Shown: one piece after another, positions 63,556 to 64,000 of the stretch
Layout: every line of letters begins with the position of its first letter
How positions within the stretch are numbered: position 1 is the stretch's first letter
Source: Phymatolithon calcareum
Lineage: Eukaryota; Rhodophyta; Florideophyceae; Hapalidiales
Assembly: GCA_977006965.1 (NCBI GenBank)
Contig: OZ345365.1
Coordinates: 744,001-808,000, forward strand
Length of the DNA: 64,000 nucleotides
Reading direction: 5' to 3'
Made by a program: the position numbers and the translations under genes
The notes under the pieces: model-generated
The model's input: only the letters and a program-made list of their open reading frames with translations
Databases searched by the model: none
Told to the model about the DNA's origin: nothing

Positions 63556-64000
63556 AAGTACATAAAGTTCTGCCCTTCAATAGATCTCATTCGGGAGCAG
63601 GTTAGGGCCAGCATCATGCAAGCTACAACCATGCATGAAGTCGGCGTTTAGACTCTGCGCCCTTAATGTCGGTATTAGTGCGACACTAAATAGTCGTAGG
63701 AGTGCGATCCAGAAGCATGTACGAACCGGAACTTAGTGGCGGACTAGTTTTCACTCGTGTCAGTTGGAGACCGGTTTTCGTCAACCCGGCCAATCCATAG
63801 AGTATTTTAACACAATGAGCTCATCCTTAAAATTGTTCTCAGGACTGGGACATGGGGAGACAAGATTTGGCGTACCACTGTCTAGTACAACCTAGTTCCT
63901 GTCCGCATCGCCATTTGTTGAAGCCCGAAATGGTGATATGAGCGTCTTTGCCCTTGGATACAAATTTACAGGACGTACGACAGCCCACTCTGAGATGAAC
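63556..64000. other. No supported feature
   Basis: No ORF over 60 codons with a motif, and no repeat seen. Confidence 0.5.

Noticed and set aside
1-64000. tRNA, rRNA and CRISPR features
   Set aside because: I saw no cloverleaf with a credible T-arm, no rRNA core sequences and no regularly spaced repeats.

Overview
The window reads as nuclear DNA of an intron-poor, transposon-rich eukaryote. The confident long coding regions are uninterrupted, AATAAA-type poly(A) signals follow the three best host genes, and LINE, Ty1/copia, hAT, Helitron and pogo-like elements are all present. No prokaryotic operon or ribosome-binding-site structure is visible. A florideophyte red alga such as Chondrus would fit this style, but that is inference from memory; no rRNA or organelle gene confirms it.

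Layout. 1-6 kb: decayed LINE pieces, paired palindromes and one copy of an unnamed repeat that recurs near 63 kb. 6-17 kb: a graveyard of broken host genes (a phosphatidylcholine-synthase-like gene, a STRAP-like WD40 gene, a DUF218 gene, a WD40 fragment and an NB-ARC fragment), mixed with five copies of a TATA-bearing promoter-like repeat. Two of those copies lie in tandem in front of an ORF with a possible papain-like Cys/His/Asp arrangement. 17-25 kb: an AT-rich block with a decayed OTU-carrying Helitron (Rep, helicase, OTU) on the minus strand. 25-31 kb: tandem repeats, an orphan ORF, more LINE 3' ends and a run of four stem-loops. 31.6-38.6 kb: an internally deleted hAT transposase gene whose BED finger is split by a complete, apparently intact 6,159-bp Ty1/copia element with matching 340-bp LTRs and a 5-bp target duplication. 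39.0-39.8 kb: a 799-bp element with terminal inverted repeats flanked by TAA. 43-57 kb: the main host locus.

The host locus holds three paralogous secreted proteins. Each has a signal peptide and a shared N-terminal region of about 215 residues, then 6, 10 or 12 tandem units of 37-38 residues with the signature GELVDE...VGNV. Two are in tandem on the minus strand and one faces them. Unit number differs in steps of two, and repeats alternate 37/38 residues, so growth seems to have been by dimers. I do not recognise this family, and it is the best candidate for something undescribed. Between two of the paralogs lies an NB-ARC (NLR-like) gene that has lost its P-loop half. Its relatives at 16 kb and 27.9 kb are broken.

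57-64 kb: a foldback element, a plus-strand LINE remnant, and the second copy of the repeat seen at 4.4 kb. Near-perfect, almost loopless palindromes of 27-50 bp recur at several places, most densely around 40-46 kb.
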